Origin: Clostridia bacterium
GTDB lineage: Bacteria > Bacillota > Clostridia > Oscillospirales > Acutalibacteraceae
Assembly (NCBI GenBank): GCA_017415025.1
Contig: JAFQJH010000014.1
Location: 1-64,000 of the forward strand
Length of the DNA stretch: 64,000 nucleotides
Direction: 5' to 3'
Below, piece by piece: positions 15,339-23,742 of the stretch. A program made the position numbers and the translations under genes. The notes under the pieces were generated by a model. That model saw nothing but the letters and a program-made list of their open reading frames with translations. It searched no databases and was not told the origin of the DNA. Each line of letters begins with the position of its first letter. The first letter of the stretch is position 1.

Positions 15339-16097
15339 TTAAGCAAGATAAAGAGCAACTCTGTCAAGAATACGGTTGAGGTTGTCAATCATATTGATCA
15401 TACCGTGCATAGCAATTGTGCCTTCGCCGATCTGAGCAACAGCGTTAACCTTGCCGTCGAAGAGGTCGTGAGCGAGCTTCATGCTGTTGAATTCCATAAT
15501 TGCACGCGGCTCTTCGGGAGCCTGCTTGATTGTGATAAGGTGACCGTTCTTTGCGCGGACTGTTGAAGCGGGACCGCCCTTGATGGACATCTTGATGTCG
15601 CCGTCAACGATGTGGTCAGCGGAGAACTTGCCGATCTCGTCGTGGTTACCGATCTGTGAGATAGCAACAGAAATGGTATAGAAAAGAAGACAGGTGCTGA
15701 TTCTGAAGAATTCCTCATCCTGAAGATCTTCTTCGGTCGGACGCATATAAGCGGAAAGCATATCGGTAAGCTTTACGAAAGTGTCCAAAAGGAATTTGAT
15801 GTGGACAAAGCCCTTTGAGGGGATAGGAGTGACAGTACCGTCAATCATACCGTTGAACTTTTCGCAGGAAGAGAAGGGGAGCTTGATGTCGCATTCGCCG
15901 ATTCCCTGTTCCATACGGCACTTGCCGTTTTTGAAGGTAATCGTAGCAGACGGACCGCCCTTGACTTCAAGACCGATAGAAATAGGCTTTCTGTCGGCGA
16001 TGAGTGCGCTTGCCTTCGGGTCAAGCTCGCACAGATTCTCAAGTGAGCCGAGAACAGCATACATATTTATGTACGCCAGGGTTTTTACATCTGTCAA
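15339..16097 (-). CDS. Tandem SCP2-like protein (operon gene 1)
   Basis: The start is set at a TTG (16095-16097) because AAGGAGG lies 7 bases upstream. The open frame runs to an ATG at 16145, but that part covers the ribosome site, an inverted repeat and nearly the transcription start. The 252-aa product shows a visible internal duplication: K-G-G-P-S-A-T-I-T-F-K-N-G-K in the first half and K-G-G-P-A-S-T-V-R-A-K-N-G-H in the second. Each is followed by a (F/N)-x-(S/M)-C/K helix and a hydrophobic helix, as in SCP2-type ligand-binding domains. It is the first gene of the operon and pairs with a similar protein at its end. Ligand and role are unknown; the fold call is by eye. Confidence 0.55.
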   Translation of the reverse strand: MTDVKTLAYINMYAVLGSLENLCELDPKASALIADRKPISIGLEVKGGPSATITFKNGKCRMEQGIGECDIKLPFSSCEKFNGMIDGTVTPIPSKGFVHIKFLLDTFVKLTDMLSAYMRPTEEDLQDEEFFRISTCLLFYTISVAISQIGNHDEIGKFSADHIVDGDIKMSIKGGPASTVRAKNGHLITIKQAPEEPRAIMEFNSMKLAHDLFDGKVNAVAQIGEGTIAMHGMINMIDNLNRILDRVALYLA

Positions 16098-16113
16098 AAT
16101 GTATTCCTCCTTA

Positions 16114-16132
16114 TAGTGTAAACAATACACTA
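16114..16132. promoter_or_regulatory. Operator-like inverted repeat in the operon leader
   Basis: TAGTGTA (16114-16120) and TACACTA (16126-16132) flank AACAA, forming a 7-bp perfect palindrome. It lies between the predicted transcription start (about 16141, minus strand) and the ribosome site, a normal place for a repressor. Confidence 0.6.
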
Positions 16133-16148
16133 ATATATTTGCCATTTT

Positions 16149-16177
16149 ATTTTAACAAAACTAATTATAAAAGTCAA
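16149..16177 (-). promoter_or_regulatory. Sigma-A promoter of the SCP2/aminotransferase/transketolase operon
   Basis: On the minus strand TTGACT (16172-16177), a 17-bp spacer, then TAAAAT (16149-16154) with an extended TG before it. Confidence 0.8.
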
Positions 16178-16344
16178 ACATATTCATTGATTTTTTAGTA
16201 CAAAAAACTAAAAAAATTACATCATTGCCCAATAATTTAGTTTTATTTTGTATAAATTTTACAATTTGTTAGTTTAAACCCCTGAAGTGACCCCGCTTCT
16301 GACGGTAAATTTTAATTTGTCGGGATGTAGATGTAGCACAAACT
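16178..16344. other. AT-rich intergenic stretch before the long repeat
   Basis: This gap is mostly A/T runs upstream of the operon promoter. Positions 16307-16325 (AAATTTTAATTTGTCGGGA) are identical to 59252-59270, where the sequence also borders repeat material, so this 19-mer may mark an element boundary. No gene is seen. Confidence 0.5.
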
Positions 16345-16502
16345 ATCTCAGTGTGTGTAGGGATGGGCCTCCAGGACCATCCGTGGATTCTGCTGTTTTC
16401 AGGACGGTCGAGGACGCCCGTCCCTACGCGCTCAACTGTAATTCTTGCCTTGCCCTCCTTGCCTAAAGGAGGGTGGCGCGGCGTAAGCCGTGACGGGAGG
16501 AT
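16345..16502. repeat. Long intergenic repeat, copy 2
   Basis: Nearly identical to 1-157, same orientation. The inner hairpin is bounded by GTAGGGATGGGC and GCCCGTCCCTAC, followed by CCTCCTT..AAGGAGG. It lies between the divergent operon promoter and a GNAT gene promoter. Confidence 0.9.
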
Positions 16503-16516
16503 TTTATAAAAAGCGG

Positions 16517-16584
16517 CGCAACTCCTTAATGTTTGCAACGCAAACACATCATTCGCGAAGCGAACATCATTCATCATATCCGCA
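16517..16584. repeat. Second repeat family, copy A
   Basis: From CTTAATG (about 16525) to ATATCCGCA (about 16584) this matches 59860-59919 with only a few changes. It includes small stems such as GTTTGCAACGCAAAC and TTCGCGAAGCGAA. Its core reads TTGCAACGCAAACACATC (about 16533-16550) followed by ATTCGCGAAG. Confidence 0.85.
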
Positions 16585-16630
16585 TTGCTGATATATCATT
16601 GCAAAGTTAAAGAATTTGCCACACAAACCC

Positions 16631-16659
16631 TTGACAAAGGCGAAATAATCAATTATAAT
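16631..16659 (+). promoter_or_regulatory. Consensus sigma-A promoter of the GNAT gene
   Basis: TTGACA (16631-16636), 17-bp spacer, TATAAT (16654-16659). Both hexamers are perfect. Confidence 0.9.
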
Positions 16660-16698
16660 CCAATAAAACGAACAAATGTTCTGTTGTGAGGTGCTTTT

Positions 16699-17265
16699 AT
16701 GATTGATGTTTATGATATTTGTCCGAGATATGAAGGGAAAAAATATACTCTCCGTTTTGTTGAAAAGAACGACTGCGGCGATTTGCTCAAGGTTTATTCC
16801 GATGAAAAAGCCGTCCCGTTTTTCAACAGCGATAACTGCTACGGTGACGACTTTCACTATACCGCAAAAGAGCAAATGGCTCGGGCGATTGATTTCTGGA
16901 TTGATAAATATAACAGCAAGGATTTCGTACGTTGGTCGATTATTGACAATATTGAAAACGAGGCAATAGGAACAATTGAGCTGTTTCACCGTGATTCAAA
17001 CGATGTTTTTACTGATTGCGGTCTGCTTCGTCTGGATTTACGTAGCGATTACGAAAAATCGGCAGAAATTGTGCAGATTCTTCAATTGATTACCGAACCG
17101 GCGTTCAGTCTGTTTGATTGTAATAAAATTGCGACGAAAGCAATTCCCGAAGCGGAAGAACGAATCAGCGCGTTGCAAAGCCTCGGCTTTAATCTTTCCG
17201 ACGAAAAGCTTATCGGTCACGACGGAACGGAATACAGCGATTATTTTGTCCTTATTTTAAGCTGA
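16699..17265 (+). CDS. GNAT family N-acetyltransferase
   Basis: The 188-aa protein resembles RimJ/RimL-type acetyltransferases: Y-T-L-R-F-V-E-K-N-D at 16-25, then I-G-T-I-E-L-F near 90-96 and the L-R-L-D-L-R-S-D-Y-E segment near 110-119, where the acetyl-CoA-binding strand and loop are expected. The classic Q/R-x-x-G-x-G/A loop is not well preserved, so activity or cofactor binding is less sure. The substrate is unknown. It has its own strong promoter and a terminator, and is a single gene. Confidence 0.75.
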   Translation: MIDVYDICPRYEGKKYTLRFVEKNDCGDLLKVYSDEKAVPFFNSDNCYGDDFHYTAKEQMARAIDFWIDKYNSKDFVRWSIIDNIENEAIGTIELFHRDSNDVFTDCGLLRLDLRSDYEKSAEIVQILQLITEPAFSLFDCNKIATKAIPEAEERISALQSLGFNLSDEKLIGHDGTEYSDYFVLILS

Positions 17266-17272
17266 AAAACAC

Positions 17273-17300
17273 AAACGGCAGGGGAGTTCCCTTGCCGTTT
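17273..17300. terminator. Bidirectional terminator, GNAT gene and rnhA
   Basis: AAACGGCA and TGCCGTTT pair across an internal GGGGAGTTCCCT that can extend the stem. Confidence 0.75.
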
Positions 17301-17310
17301 ATACTTGCTC

Positions 17311-17751
17311 TTATTTCAAAAACTTCTGCGACTCGGCGACCGCCATTTTGTCGCACTTTTCATTTTCGGGATGTGATGCGTGTCCCTTTATCCATTGAAT
17401 TGTAACGCTGTGCTTGTCGTAGAGACCGAGCAGCTCATCCCATAAGTCGGGATTGAGTGCAGGCTTTTTGTCAGCCTTGCGCCAACCGTTCTTTTTCCAG
17501 CCTGCCGCCCAGCCCTTGCCGAGACCGTCTGCAACGTATTTAGAATCCGTCCAGAGCGTAACCTCGCACGGCTCTTTCAATAGTTTCAAGGCTTCAATAA
17601 CAGCGGAAAGCTCCATTCGGTTGTTTGTGGTTTCCGCTTCGCCGCCGCTGATGCACTTATCCGTGCCCTTATATCTTAAAATTGCACCCCAACCGCCCGG
17701 ACCGGGATTTCCCGAGCACGCACCGTCGGTAAATATGTCAACGTGTTTCAT
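17311..17751 (-). CDS. rnhA: Ribonuclease HI
   Basis: The 146-aa product matches bacterial RNase HI in length and motifs: [16 protein letters not shown] near the N-terminus (first catalytic Asp), T-T-N-N-R-M-E-L (catalytic Glu), W-T-D-S-K-Y-V (second Asp), the basic handle around G-W-K-K-N-G-W-R, and [12 protein letters not shown] late in the protein. It removes RNA from RNA-DNA hybrids, such as primers and R-loops. The start at 17751 is chosen because AAGGAG lies about 9 bases upstream; an ATG 24 bases earlier overlaps this site. It is a single gene, convergent with the GNAT gene. Confidence 0.95.
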   Translation of the reverse strand: MKHVDIFTDGACSGNPGPGGWGAILRYKGTDKCISGGEAETTNNRMELSAVIEALKLLKEPCEVTLWTDSKYVADGLGKGWAAGWKKNGWRKADKKPALNPDLWDELLGLYDKHSVTIQWIKGHASHPENEKCDKMAVAESQKFLK

Positions 17752-17851
17752 TTGTGTCAACTCCTTGCAATTCATTCTATCACAAATATTTCCCTAACAC
17801 AATGTTTACACCAAAACTTTTCCTCCAATAATAATTTACGCTTCACAGCAG

Positions 17852-17880
17852 TTGACATTTTCGCTCTTTAATAGTATTAT
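17852..17880 (+). promoter_or_regulatory. Sigma-A promoter of the RNase J operon
   Basis: TTGACA (17852-17857), 17 bp, TATTAT (17875-17880). The leader to the first codon is about 105 bases. Confidence 0.8.
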
Positions 17881-17992
17881 ATACTAGTTATAAAATGGAC
17901 AATGGAAGAGTATCACCTTTTACGAATAAGATAGATTTCAATTAACCTTTACATATCATCGGCAAATCTAAGAACAGGAGAAAGAATATTTA

Positions 17993-19888
17993 ATGCCAAA
18001 CAAAGAAAAGACCGAAAACGGTCAGAAGTCTGCACAGAAGAAGCAGGCAAAACAGAACAAACGCTTCAGCAAGCCTTCGGTACAGAAAAACAAGGCTCAG
18101 AAGCAGAACGAAAAAACAAATCAGAATAAGAAACAGAATGCGTTTAAAAAGCAGAATACGTACAAGAAAAATCAGAAGAACAAAAAGCAGAATTACAGGA
18201 ATAACAAGCATTTCAATAAGCCTAAAGAGGTAAAGCCCGTTAAGATCGGCTTCCTCGGCGGACTTAACGAAGTCGGCAAGAATATCACCGTCTACGAGTA
18301 CGAAAACGACATTATCCTCGTTGACTGCGGTCTTGCCTTCCCTGACCCCGATATGCTCGGTGTTGACCTCGTTCTTCCCGATTTCACTTACCTTGAAAAG
18401 AATATTGAGCGCATAAAGGGTATCGTTATCACCCACGGTCACGAGGACCATATCGGCGGACTTGCATATATGCTCAAAACCGTTAACGTGCCCGTCTACG
18501 GCACGCGTCTTACAATCGGACTTATCGAGGGTAAGCTCGAGGAGCATCATCTCCTCGGCGCGGTAAAGCTCAACGTTATTCAGCCGGGTGACGTTATCGG
18601 ACTCGGCGGCTTTCAGGTCGAAGCAATCCACGTCAACCATTCAATCCCCGATTCACTCTCGTTTGCAATCACCTGCGGTGCGGGTACAATCATCCAGACG
18701 GGTGACTTTAAAATCGACAGTACTCCCATTGACGGCGATATGATTGACCTCAACCGCTTTTCCGAGCTCGGCTCAAAGGGCGTTCTTTGCTTGCTCTCGG
18801 ATTCGACTAATGCCGAACGTCCGGGCTATACCGAAAGCGAAAAGAAGGTCGGCGAATCTCTCCATACTCTCTTTGAGCGTGCAGGGGACAGACGTATAAT
18901 CATAGCAACCTTCGCTTCAAACGTTCACCGCGTTCAGCAGATTATTGACGAGGCTCACGCAATGGGCAGAAAGGTTGCTCTCTCAGGAAGAAGCCTTGAA
19001 AACGTTGTTGCAATCGGCAGTGACCTCGGCTATCTCAAGGTGCCCGAGAATACACTTGTCAGCATCGACCTTATCAATAAATATCCTGCGGAAAAAATGG
19101 TGCTCGTCACTACGGGCAGTCAGGGCGAGCCGATGTCAGCTCTTTCAAGAATGGCTTTTTCGGGTCATAAGAAGGTTGCTGTCGGACCGAACGATTGCGT
19201 TATCATTTCCGCAACACCCATTCCGGGTAATGAGAAAACTATCGGCAAGGTTATCAACGAGCTTCTCAAGCTCGGCGCCGATGTTATATACGAAAAAACC
19301 AACGGTATCCACGTATCGGGCCACGCCTGTCAGGAGGAGCTCAAGCTGATGATGGGTATCATCAAGCCGAAGTATTTTATTCCCGTTCACGGTGAGCAGA
19401 AGCATCTGCGAAAGCACGCACAGCTTGCCGAAAGTATGGGTATAAAGAGTGAAAATATCTTCATCGCGGATAACGGCGTGCAGATAGAGGTTTCCGAAAA
19501 CGGCATAAAGAAGTGCGAGAATATCGAGTCGGGACAGATTTTTGTTGACGGCTCGGGTGTCGGTGACGTCGGCAACGTTGTTCTCCGTGACAGAAAACGC
19601 CTTGCCGAGGACGGACTCATCGTCGTTGCCGCTTCGATTGATAGCTATTCGGGCTATATCGTTGCAGGTCCAGATATCCTTACGAGAGGCTTTGTCTACG
19701 TCAAGGAATCCGAGGAGCTTATCGACGATGCTCGCGAGGTTGCACGCTATGCAATCGAAAACTGCATCAATAACAATATCCGTGATTGGAATTCAATCAA
19801 ATCTTCAGTAAGAGATGAGGTTTCGCGCCTTATGTATGAGCGTACAAAGCGAAGCCCGATGATACTTTCAATAATAATGGAGGTATGA
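17993..19888 (+). CDS. rnj: Ribonuclease J
   Basis: The 631-aa protein has the metallo-beta-lactamase/beta-CASP architecture of RNase J, which acts as a 5'-3' exonuclease and endonuclease in mRNA and rRNA turnover. The metal motif T-H-G-H-E-D-H-I-G-G is at 147-156, and beta-CASP plus C-terminal domain fill about 250-630. The first 78 residues are an added low-complexity tail made almost entirely of K, N, Q and a few aromatics. Standard RNase J is about 555 aa, so this tail accounts for the extra length. It is probably disordered and may bind RNA or ribosomes. The stop overlaps the gdpP start. Confidence 0.95.
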   Translation: MPNKEKTENGQKSAQKKQAKQNKRFSKPSVQKNKAQKQNEKTNQNKKQNAFKKQNTYKKNQKNKKQNYRNNKHFNKPKEVKPVKIGFLGGLNEVGKNITVYEYENDIILVDCGLAFPDPDMLGVDLVLPDFTYLEKNIERIKGIVITHGHEDHIGGLAYMLKTVNVPVYGTRLTIGLIEGKLEEHHLLGAVKLNVIQPGDVIGLGGFQVEAIHVNHSIPDSLSFAITCGAGTIIQTGDFKIDSTPIDGDMIDLNRFSELGSKGVLCLLSDSTNAERPGYTESEKKVGESLHTLFERAGDRRIIIATFASNVHRVQQIIDEAHAMGRKVALSGRSLENVVAIGSDLGYLKVPENTLVSIDLINKYPAEKMVLVTTGSQGEPMSALSRMAFSGHKKVAVGPNDCVIISATPIPGNEKTIGKVINELLKLGADVIYEKTNGIHVSGHACQEELKLMMGIIKPKYFIPVHGEQKHLRKHAQLAESMGIKSENIFIADNGVQIEVSENGIKKCENIESGQIFVDGSGVGDVGNVVLRDRKRLAEDGLIVVAASIDSYSGYIVAGPDILTRGFVYVKESEELIDDAREVARYAIENCINNNIRDWNSIKSSVRDEVSRLMYERTKRSPMILSIIMEV

Positions 19889-21870
19889 TTATGGAAAGAC
19901 TCAAGACGTTGCTCCGCAATTTTCCCGTATTTGTCGGAGCGGTCGCACTTGCACTCGTGTGTATCATTCTCACGTTTTTTTCGGCAAGCAAGTGGCTTGC
20001 GGTGGTTGAGCTGCTTATTCTTGCGGCAGTTCTGGTGCTCGTGTTCGTCTTTTTCGATGTTTTCAATGCCAGAAAGCAGAAGCTTTTAAGTCAGATTTCA
20101 TCCAACCTTGATTTTATGGGATCGGGTGCATCAAACGATTTTCCGCTTCCCGTTGCCGTCTGCAAAACTGACGGCGAAATAATCTGGTACAACAATTTGT
20201 TTGAAGAAAAGGTAATCGGCTCAAATCCTTCGGGATACAGCGAGCTTACCGAGGTTTTCAACAACGTCGGAATGGATTCAATCCTCAATTCCGCGGGTGA
20301 CGGTGTCGTTATTGACTGTGACGACAAGCACTTCTCGGTATATTCCCACAGGGCGAAGAAAGAAAACGAGGATGTTTCCGTGCTTTATTTTGTCGATACG
20401 ACCAAGTACAGAAAAATCGCCGATGAATATGTAAAAACACGTCCTGCAATTGCCATTATGACGATTGATAATATGTCTGAAATTCAGCAGGATTACCGTG
20501 AAAGCGACTGTGCCGCTATCAGAAACGGCATTGAAAAGCTTGCGGAAATGTGGATTAAGGACTATTCCTGCTTTATTAGCAAGGTCAGTGACAGCAAGTT
20601 TTATATCGTAGCAGAAAAGCAGGATCTTGATGATATGATTTCCCGCCGCTTTGATTTGCTTGATGCGGTGCGCGAATACACCTACGACGGCAAATATGTC
20701 GGTGTTACGCTCTCAATCGGTGTCGGCTGCGGCGCAACCCTTCCCGACTGCGAAACCAATGCAAAGCTTGCCCTCGATATGGCGCTCGGCAGAGGCGGTG
20801 ACCAGGCGGTTATCAAAATGAGAGATAAGTACGAGTTTTTCGGCGGTGTTTCAAAGAGCGTTGAAAGCACAACGAAGGTTAAATCCCGTACCGTTGCGGC
20901 GGCATTTACGGAGCTTATCCAGGGCTGTGACAACGTCTTTGTTATGGGACACAGATTTCCCGATTTTGATGCAATGGGCGCGGCAATCGGCGTTGTAAAA
21001 ATCGCACAGAGCCTCGACAAAAATGCCTATATCGTAACTAATAAAGAGCAGTCAATGGCAAAGCCGCTTATCGAAACTGCCGAAAAGGAAGGCTTTGACG
21101 GTATCTTTATTTCTCTTGATGAAGCCGGAGCGAAGATAACACAGAGCAAGAAAAATCTTCTCGTTGTTGTCGATACTCATATCACGGGCTTTGTTGAGGA
21201 TACCGCTCTTCTCGAAAAAGCAGGTATGGTTGTCGTTATTGACCACCACAGAAAAGCGGTTGATTATATCAAAAATTCCGTTATTTTCTTCCACGACCCG
21301 AGTGCTTCTTCAGCCTCGGAAATGGTTGCGGAGCTTTCGGAGTACATCCCGACGGTTACTCAGCTCGGCTCGTTCGCGGCGGATGCGCTTATGGCAGGTA
21401 TTATGCTTGATACAAAGAATTTTATTCTCCGTGTCGGCTCAAAGACCTTTGAGGCTGCCGCTTACCTTAAAACGCAGGGTGCGGAGACTGTCAGGGTCAA
21501 GAAATTTTTTGCAAACGATATCGAAAATTATCACATCCGCAACAGAATCATCAGCGGTGCGCGCAAGTACCATAACTGTGCAATCGCTCTCAATGATGAG
21601 CCCTCGTCCGAAATCCGCGCAATAAGCGCGCAGGCGGCAGACGAGCTTCTCAATATCAGCGGTGTTGATGCATCGTTTGTAATATTTAAAATGGATAACG
21701 TAATCTGCGTTTCCGCCCGTTCGTACGGTGCGGTCAACGTGCAGGTTATAATGGAATATCTCGGCGGCGGCGGTCATCAGACGATGGCGGCGGCACAGAT
21801 TAAGGATTCCGATATTGAAACGGTAACGGCAGATGTTATGAGAAGCATCGACCGTTATATCAAGAAATGA
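19885..21870 (+). CDS. gdpP: Cyclic-di-AMP phosphodiesterase GdpP (DHH family)
   Basis: The 661-aa length and order of domains fit GdpP: two membrane helices (about 14-32 and 37-58), a PAS-like region (about 80-165), a degenerate GGDEF domain (about 175-300) and a DHH/DHHA1 catalytic part from about 340. Key motifs are [17 protein letters not shown] and V-I-D-H-H-R, then G-G-G-G-H-Q near the end. The enzyme hydrolyses c-di-AMP at the inner face of the membrane. Its ATG overlaps the RNase J stop (ATGA); a second ATG at 19891 has better spacing to GGAGG and may be used. rplI follows 10 bases later. Confidence 0.95.
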   Translation: MIMERLKTLLRNFPVFVGAVALALVCIILTFFSASKWLAVVELLILAAVLVLVFVFFDVFNARKQKLLSQISSNLDFMGSGASNDFPLPVAVCKTDGEIIWYNNLFEEKVIGSNPSGYSELTEVFNNVGMDSILNSAGDGVVIDCDDKHFSVYSHRAKKENEDVSVLYFVDTTKYRKIADEYVKTRPAIAIMTIDNMSEIQQDYRESDCAAIRNGIEKLAEMWIKDYSCFISKVSDSKFYIVAEKQDLDDMISRRFDLLDAVREYTYDGKYVGVTLSIGVGCGATLPDCETNAKLALDMALGRGGDQAVIKMRDKYEFFGGVSKSVESTTKVKSRTVAAAFTELIQGCDNVFVMGHRFPDFDAMGAAIGVVKIAQSLDKNAYIVTNKEQSMAKPLIETAEKEGFDGIFISLDEAGAKITQSKKNLLVVVDTHITGFVEDTALLEKAGMVVVIDHHRKAVDYIKNSVIFFHDPSASSASEMVAELSEYIPTVTQLGSFAADALMAGIMLDTKNFILRVGSKTFEAAAYLKTQGAETVRVKKFFANDIENYHIRNRIISGARKYHNCAIALNDEPSSEIRAISAQAADELLNISGVDASFVIFKMDNVICVSARSYGAVNVQVIMEYLGGGGHQTMAAAQIKDSDIETVTADVMRSIDRYIKK

Positions 21871-21880
21871 GGTATATAAA

Positions 21881-22324
21881 ATGAAGGTTATTTTACAGCA
21901 GGATGTCAAGTCACTCGGCAAGAAGGGTGAGCTTGTAAACACTTCCGACGGATATGCAAGAAACTATCTTTTCCCGAGAAACCTTGCAATCGAAGCAAAT
22001 TCACAGGCAATGACGGAGCTTAAAAACAGAGAAGACTCCAAAAAGCACAAGATTGCTGTTGAAACACAGGCGGCACAGGAGGCTGCAGCAAAAATCAACG
22101 GCAGAGCAGTTAAAATCAAGGCTAAAGCAGGTCAGGGCGGAAGACTCTTCGGCTCTGTTACATCAAAGGAAATTGCCGAGTGCATCAAAAAAGAATATGC
22201 AATCGACATCGACCGCAGAAAGATTACCGCACCCGACATCAAGTCCTTCGGCAGCTATTCTGTATCAGTTAAGCTTTATCAGGGCGTAACGGCAGACTTT
22301 ACCGTAATGGTAACAGAGGAATAA
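21881..22324 (+). CDS. rplI: 50S ribosomal protein L9
   Basis: The 147-aa product starts with the L9 signature [32 protein letters not shown], given here residue by residue. The N-terminal RNA-binding domain, long linker helix (about 40-75) and C-terminal domain are all present at the normal length. It binds 23S rRNA in the large subunit and helps limit frameshifting. The order gdpP-rplI-dnaB is typical for Firmicutes. Confidence 0.97.
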   Translation: MKVILQQDVKSLGKKGELVNTSDGYARNYLFPRNLAIEANSQAMTELKNREDSKKHKIAVETQAAQEAAAKINGRAVKIKAKAGQGGRLFGSVTSKEIAECIKKEYAIDIDRRKITAPDIKSFGSYSVSVKLYQGVTADFTVMVTEE

Positions 22325-22362
22325 TTCTCTTTTCGTAATCCTAAAACAAAGGAGAAAGACTT

Positions 22363-23742
22363 ATGGAAAGTCTTAACAATTTCAACGCAACGGATTCCGT
22401 TTTCAGCCTTGAAGCGGAGCAGGCGGTGCTTGGCTCACTTCTTGTTGACCCTGCGTGTATGCCGCAGGTGCAGGTGCTTCTGAGTGCGGAGGATTTCTAC
22501 CTTCCACAGCATAAGGCAATCTTTACCGCAATGGCTACAATCGAGGCAACGGGCGGAAAGATTGACCCGCTTATTGTTCTTGACAGCCTCGTTAAGGACA
22601 AGGTCTACGACACGGCGGCGGGCAAGAATTATCTCTTTCAGCTCGCACAGGTTGTACCCTCGACCGCAAACGTGGAATCCTACGCTAAAATCGTAAAAGA
22701 AAAATTCTACATACGCTCTCTCATCAACGCTTCGAGGGAGACGATTGATGCCGCCACCACACAGGAGCAGACGGCTGACGAGCTGCTTGAATCTGCAGAG
22801 CAGAAGATTTACAACATCCGTCAGGGCAGAAAAACGAATGCTCCGTCAAAAATCGGCGACATCATTATCAGCGATGTTTACACAACTCTTCAGCACCTTA
22901 CGTCTCCCGAAAAAGACCTCTACAAGGGCTATCCCACAGGCTTTTCGGATCTTGATAATGTGCTGACGGGCTTGCATAAATCCGACCTTATTCTTATCGG
23001 TGCCCGTCCTGCTATGGGTAAAACGAGCTTTGCTCTCAACCTTGCAAGAAATGTTGCCGTGCTCGGCAACAGACGCGTTCTGATGTTCTCTCTCGAAATG
23101 ACAAAGGAACAGCTCGCAATGAGAGTTCTTTCTACCGAAGCACGTGTCAATTCCGCAAAGATGAGAACGGGTGAGCTTGATGCCGAGGATTGGCAGAGAC
23201 TCGGTATGGCAACAAATGCACTGAGCAACGTCGAGCTTTATTTTGACGATACAAGCTCAATCACCGTGCCTGAAATGAAGGCGCGAATCCGCCGTCTCAA
23301 GGGCGTTGAGTGTGTAATTATCGACTATCTCGGACTTATCCGTCCCGCGGGAAAAACCGAAAACCGTGTTCAGGCGGTCAGCGAAATTACGCGAGAGCTC
23401 AAGCTTATGGCAAAGGACCTCGCAATTCCCGTTATCTGCTGTGCACAGCTTTCCCGTGGTACTGAGGGCAGAGGAAGCTCGCACCGTCCCCAGCTTGCCG
23501 ACCTTCGTGAATCGGGCTCTATCGAGCAGGATGCCGATATCGTTATGATGCTTTACCGTCCCGACTACTATTCAAGTGAAAAGGACGACAATGACGAGGA
23601 TGAACAGCAGCAGAATCTCGCCAATAAGGTTGAGGTTATTGTTGCCAAAAACCGTCACGGCAGAACAGATACCGTCGAAATGGTATGGGACGGCGACTAT
23701 ACATTGTTTATGACTCTGGAGAAGCTCAGAAATGATATGTAA
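22363..23742 (+). CDS. dnaB: Replicative DNA helicase DnaB
   Basis: The 459-aa product has the N-terminal DnaB domain (about 15-115) and the C-terminal RecA-like ATPase (about 185-450). Walker A is G-A-R-P-A-M-G-K-T-S near 216-225, and the Walker B strand V-I-I-D-Y-L-G-L-I lies near 318-326. The late motif Q-L-S-R-G-x-E-x-R and L-R-E-S-G-S-I-E-Q-D-A-D are also conserved. It is the hexameric helicase of the replication fork (often called DnaC in Bacillus). AAGGAG precedes the ATG. The stop overlaps tilS by 11 bases. Confidence 0.96.
   Translation: MESLNNFNATDSVFSLEAEQAVLGSLLVDPACMPQVQVLLSAEDFYLPQHKAIFTAMATIEATGGKIDPLIVLDSLVKDKVYDTAAGKNYLFQLAQVVPSTANVESYAKIVKEKFYIRSLINASRETIDAATTQEQTADELLESAEQKIYNIRQGRKTNAPSKIGDIIISDVYTTLQHLTSPEKDLYKGYPTGFSDLDNVLTGLHKSDLILIGARPAMGKTSFALNLARNVAVLGNRRVLMFSLEMTKEQLAMRVLSTEARVNSAKMRTGELDAEDWQRLGMATNALSNVELYFDDTSSITVPEMKARIRRLKGVECVIIDYLGLIRPAGKTENRVQAVSEITRELKLMAKDLAIPVICCAQLSRGTEGRGSSHRPQLADLRESGSIEQDADIVMMLYRPDYYSSEKDDNDEDEQQQNLANKVEVIVAKNRHGRTDTVEMVWDGDYTLFMTLEKLRNDM

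Noticed and set aside
17990..18640. Minus-strand frame of 216 codons opposite the RNase J start
   Set aside because: Long runs of L, F and V arise from the Lys/Asn-rich codons of RNase J on the other strand.
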